NCBI GenBank assembly: GCA_005790545.1
Contig: SXUL01000007.1
Location: 1 to 33,766, forward strand
DNA: 33,766 nucleotides
From: Planctomycetia bacterium
GTDB lineage: Bacteria; Planctomycetota; GCA-002687715
Direction: 5' to 3'
Shown here: positions 30,987 to 33,766 of the stretch, in pieces
How positions within the stretch are numbered: position 1 is the stretch's first letter
Layout of the letters: the number at the start of each line of letters is the position of its first letter
Made by a program: the position numbers and the translations under genes
Notes under the pieces: generated by a model
Seen by the model: only the letters and a program-made list of their open reading frames with translations
Told to the model about the DNA's origin: nothing
Databases searched by the model: none

Positions 30987-32865
30987 GGTGGCGGTCTGCC
31001 CAGAGCTGCAGCATCAAGGCGGTGTAGAGCTGCGTTGAATGGTCTTGCAGACCCGCGAGATGCTCCTTGTGCAGACGCTGTACATGTTCGAGGTCGAGCA
31101 CGTCCGCAGTCGCTGCGCGCGGTGCAAGCAAGCGCTCGCCGAGTTCCTTGCGGGCGTCCCTCCTGAACCATTCGGCGATGGGGATCTCGAAGCCGCGCTT
31201 CTTGCCAGAGAGAGTTTCCGCTGGCACGCGCGGACGAATGGCCTCCCTGAAAATCCACTTGCCGGTCTTGCCGCGCAGCTTCAGTTCGGGTGGCAGACGG
31301 CAGGCCATCTCGACGAATTCGTGATCGAGCAGCGGCACGCGCACTTCGAGCGATGCCGCCATGCTCATGCGGTCCACCTTGGCGAGGACGTCGTCGGCGA
31401 GAAAGGTGTGGAAGTCCACGTACTGCGCCCGGCTGACCGCATCGAGCCCGCGGCACTCATCCATCAGCCTGTGGAAGAGCTCCGACGGGTTCCGGCTTCT
31501 GACAGCTTCACGCGCGCGGGCGTGCAGCAACGGCGAGTGCCCGTGTACAAGGCGCGGAGCCATGGTGTTGAAGAAACCATCCGCGGGATCGGCGGCGATG
31601 TTCTTGAGCAGCGTGCCCGCCCGGAGTGGTCGCGGCAGCCATTCGCCGCGGGGCCAGAGAGCACCGATGGGTCCCAAGACGCCACGCCGCAGCCAGCGTG
31701 GGACGGTGTCGCGCAAGCGCTGTTCGCGGCGCTCAAAGAGATAGCGGCGCTCGTATCCGGCAAAGCACTCGTCACCGCCGTCGCCTGAGAGAGCGACCTT
31801 CATGTGGCGCCGCGCCATGGCCGAGACCATGAGCGTCGGCAGGGCGCTGGCGTCCGCGAGCGGCTCGTCGCAGTGCCAGGCAATGCGTTCGAGGTCGCGC
31901 AGCACGTCCGCGGCCGCAATCTCTTCGCGGTGATCCGTTCCGCAGTGCTCGGCCACGCGCCGCGCGGCAGTGCGTTCGTCATGCGCTCCCGAAGGGGATC
32001 CGATCGTGCAGGTGAGCGGCCTTCCTCCATGGGCAGCCATGGACGAGACCACAGCCGCACTGTCGATGCCGCCGGAGAGGAAGGCTCCGAGCGGTACATC
32101 CGAGACGAGATGGCTCTGAACGCATTCGTCCAGCTTGGCACGCACCATCTCGAGAGCTGCGGCTTCTCCCGGATGCGGCGCCTGTTCGAAACGCAGTTGC
32201 CAGTAGCGCGCAACGCGGGGCGATTCTCCACGGCGCACGAACAGCGTGTGGCCGGGCGGCAGTTTGCGAACTTCTTTCCAGATGGTGCGTGGCGCCGGCA
32301 CATAGCGCAGCGCGCAGTAATCGTCGATGGCCTCCGGGTCGCGGGTGAAGCGGAGCCCGGGGACGGGGCGCAAAGCCTTGATCTCGGAGGCAAAGGCGAG
32401 GTCGCCATCCTGCTCGTGGACGTAGAGGGGTTTGATGCCCAGCCGGTCGCGCGCGAGGAACAGGCTGTCAGCATCCGCATCGTGGATCGCGAATGCGAAC
32501 ATGCCGCGCAGTGCTTCGACACATGCTGGACCATCGAGTTCATAGAGAGCGAGAATGGTTTCGGTATCGCTGTCCGTGAGAAAGCGGCGCCCGCTGCGCT
32601 CACAGCGTTCGCGCAGCGCGCGATAGTTGTAGATCTCTCCGTTGAAGACGATCGCTCTACGGCCATCTGCACTCAGGAGCGGCTGGTGGCCGGTGGCGAG
32701 ATCAATGATCGCGAGGCGGCGAAAGGCGAACCCGGCCGCGCCAGAGCGGTGCACACCACCATCGTCGGGTCCCCGATGCCAGATGGCGTCCGCCATGCGT
32801 TCGAGCACCGTTGGGTCCGGTGTCAGCCCCGAGCGGGCGTTGAAAATGCCTGCGATGCCGCACAT
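30979..32865 (-). CDS. asnB: Asparagine synthetase B-type glutamine amidotransferase
   Basis: AsnB makes asparagine from aspartate, ATP and glutamine; paralogues in glycan clusters amidate other carboxylates. The 628-residue protein starts with the Ntn-hydrolase nucleophile Cys2 (MCGIAGIF), followed by HRGPDD, RLAIIDL, FNGEIYNY and SDTETIL of the glutaminase domain (1-205). The synthetase domain has the PP-loop SGGIDS at 264-269, LSGDGGDECFAGY (about 362-374), DVLAKVDRMSM and EVRVPLLDH. All catalytic residues I can check are present. The length is typical of the long bacterial AsnB form. The coupled glycosyltransferase makes a role in surface-polysaccharide synthesis as likely as plain asparagine supply. 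It lies 47 nt after nadA on the same strand. Confidence 0.93.
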   Translation of the reverse strand: MCGIAGIFNARSGLTPDPTVLERMADAIWHRGPDDGGVHRSGAAGFAFRRLAIIDLATGHQPLLSADGRRAIVFNGEIYNYRALRERCERSGRRFLTDSDTETILALYELDGPACVEALRGMFAFAIHDADADSLFLARDRLGIKPLYVHEQDGDLAFASEIKALRPVPGLRFTRDPEAIDDYCALRYVPAPRTIWKEVRKLPPGHTLFVRRGESPRVARYWQLRFEQAPHPGEAAALEMVRAKLDECVQSHLVSDVPLGAFLSGGIDSAAVVSSMAAHGGRPLTCTIGSPSGAHDERTAARRVAEHCGTDHREEIAAADVLRDLERIAWHCDEPLADASALPTLMVSAMARRHMKVALSGDGGDECFAGYERRYLFERREQRLRDTVPRWLRRGVLGPIGALWPRGEWLPRPLRAGTLLKNIAADPADGFFNTMAPRLVHGHSPLLHARAREAVRSRNPSELFHRLMDECRGLDAVSRAQYVDFHTFLADDVLAKVDRMSMAASLEVRVPLLDHEFVEMACRLPPELKLRGKTGKWIFREAIRPRVPAETLSGKKRGFEIPIAEWFRRDARKELGERLLAPRAATADVLDLEHVQRLHKEHLAGLQDHSTQLYTALMLQLWADRHHA

Positions 32866-32912
32866 GTGATGCTGGTCCTACCCGGCGTGCCGTCCGAGGT
32901 AAAGAGCGCGGC

Positions 32913-33766
32913 TCATGGGCAGGCGAGCATGCGCTGGAGAGCGAGTCGCGCCGATGCAGCGATGGATGACTCCACGCAGATCTCGTTGATGATGCGTCCC
33001 GCAACGAGGTTCTCGAGAGCTTCAGCGAGACGTGCGGGGTCGATGCGATACATGGTGGAGCACAGGCACTGGGTGCCCGAGAGCGAGACGATGGTCTTGT
33101 CCGGGTGGCGCCGCGCGAGCCGGGCAACCAAGTTGATTTCCGTCCCGATGGCGAACTGCGCACCGGCTGGTGCCGCGTCCACCGTGGCAATAATGCGTTC
33201 CGTGCTGCCGTGGCTGTCGGCGAGGCGCACGACCTCGAAAGTGCATTCCGGGTGCACGAGCACGTGGACCCCGGGGATGCGTGCGCGGACGGCCGCGACA
33301 TGTTCCGGCAGGAACTTGGTGTGCACCGAGCAGTGTCCCTTCCACAGGATCACGCGCGCCTGTTCGCAACCAGCGGCGAGGTTGCGTGCCGGAGAGAGGT
33401 GCGGGTCCCAGACCGCCATGTCGGCATGCTTGATGCCGAGCGCGGCGGCCGTGTTGCGGCCGAGGTGCTGGTCCGGAAGGAACAGGAGGCGCTCGCGCTC
33501 TGCGAGGGCCCATGTGAGCAGCCGGGGCGCATTCGAGGAGGTGCACACGGCGCCGCCATTCCGGCCGGTGAAGGCCTTGATGGCGGCGGAACTGTTCATG
33601 TAGGTGACTGGCAGGACGCGCGCTTGGCCGCCGAGGTGCTCGAAGGCGACCTCGACCTGATCGACGTTGGCCATGTCAGCCATGGAACATCCGGCGGCGA
33701 GATCCGGAAAGATCACGTGCTGCTCTGCGCGCGCTAGGATGTATGCCGACTCGAACATGAAATGCA
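32913..33766 (-). CDS. nadA: Quinolinate synthase NadA, 5' end outside window
   Basis: NadA condenses iminoaspartate with dihydroxyacetone phosphate to quinolinate, the first committed product of NAD synthesis from aspartate. The frame is open to the window edge: codons before the first ATG in the window read His-Phe, giving HFMFESAYILAR, which matches the family's internal V-x-FM-x-E-[ST]-A-x-IL segment. So the true start lies to the right and about 60-80 residues are missing. Visible motifs: AGCSMADM with a cluster Cys, VTYMNSSAAIKA, VCTSSNAP, FLPDQHLGRNTA, LWKGHCSVHTKF, VHPECTFEVV, GTEINLVARLARRHPDK and CLCSTMYRI. Together they supply the three Cys ligands of the [4Fe-4S] cluster. It may be co-transcribed with asnB; both enzymes use aspartate. 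Confidence 0.95.
   Translation of the reverse strand, partial: HFMFESAYILARAEQHVIFPDLAAGCSMADMANVDQVEVAFEHLGGQARVLPVTYMNSSAAIKAFTGRNGGAVCTSSNAPRLLTWALAERERLLFLPDQHLGRNTAAALGIKHADMAVWDPHLSPARNLAAGCEQARVILWKGHCSVHTKFLPEHVAAVRARIPGVHVLVHPECTFEVVRLADSHGSTERIIATVDAAPAGAQFAIGTEINLVARLARRHPDKTIVSLSGTQCLCSTMYRIDPARLAEALENLVAGRIINEICVESSIAASARLALQRMLACP

Noticed and set aside
31804-33603. A 599-codon plus-strand open frame.
   Set aside because: It is the antisense shadow of asnB and nadA, a common effect of high GC content; no recognisable protein features.
1-33766. CRISPR arrays, insertion sequences, integrase or att sites, toxin-antitoxin pairs.
   Set aside because: No regularly spaced repeats, transposase motifs or paired small genes were seen; the window reads as ordinary chromosome.

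Overview
The window is GC-rich, densely coded bacterial chromosome with no insertion sequences, phage genes or CRISPR arrays. The lineage looks like Planctomycetota or a neighbour. This is an inference, resting on a PEGA lipoprotein, large FHA-containing membrane proteins, a DUF5658 protein, reduced type II secretion components, McsA/McsB/ClpC in an organism with lipoproteins and a secretin, and an animal-like adenylosuccinate lyase. No single marker proves it.

Layout. (1) 1-3812, minus strand: a promoter drives two tandem tRNA-Ser genes (TGA, then GCT), followed by a PEGA lipoprotein, mcsA, mcsB and the first 345 codons of clpC, i.e. the protein-arginine-phosphorylation/ClpC proteolysis module. 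(2) 3815-8729: nnrD (NAD(P)HX repair) converges on a coupled minus-strand set, pdxJ > M20 dipeptidase > FHA/TM/vWA protein. (3) 8775-13469, plus strand: rsmD > tRNA-binding protein > recN > manA-type isomerase > RsuA/RluB-family protein, joined by 1-4 nt overlaps after the first gene. The last protein has Glu in place of the catalytic Asp and a tail made of an 11-residue tandem repeat. (4) 13420-17567, minus strand: a Rec-GGDEF protein with altered active sites, then an OmpH-like protein, a short lipoprotein secretin and a GspK-like pseudopilin. (5) 17671-23048, plus strand: a DUF5658 protein, a palindromic intergenic element, a 982-residue FHA-TM-helical-CAP protein, then a promoter, a class I cyclic-di-GMP (GEMM-I) riboswitch, a candidate terminator, and a WhiG/FliA-type sigma factor followed by a VanZ-like protein. 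(6) 23098-29931, plus strand: a Cys-rich protein coupled to purB, a DHH phosphoesterase, tdk-thiD, elbB and a radical SAM/SPASM protein. (7) 29928-33766, minus strand: nadA (5' end outside the window), an asnB-type amidotransferase and a GT4 glycosyltransferase.

The most interesting element is the riboswitch-sigma unit. It implies that cyclic-di-GMP sets the level of an alternative sigma factor at the RNA level, beside a GGDEF protein whose own catalytic signature is degenerate. A second theme is several -10-like hexamers lying 6-17 nt before start codons, suggesting leaderless or very short-leader transcripts. Function calls rest on motif recognition by eye; no database search was possible.
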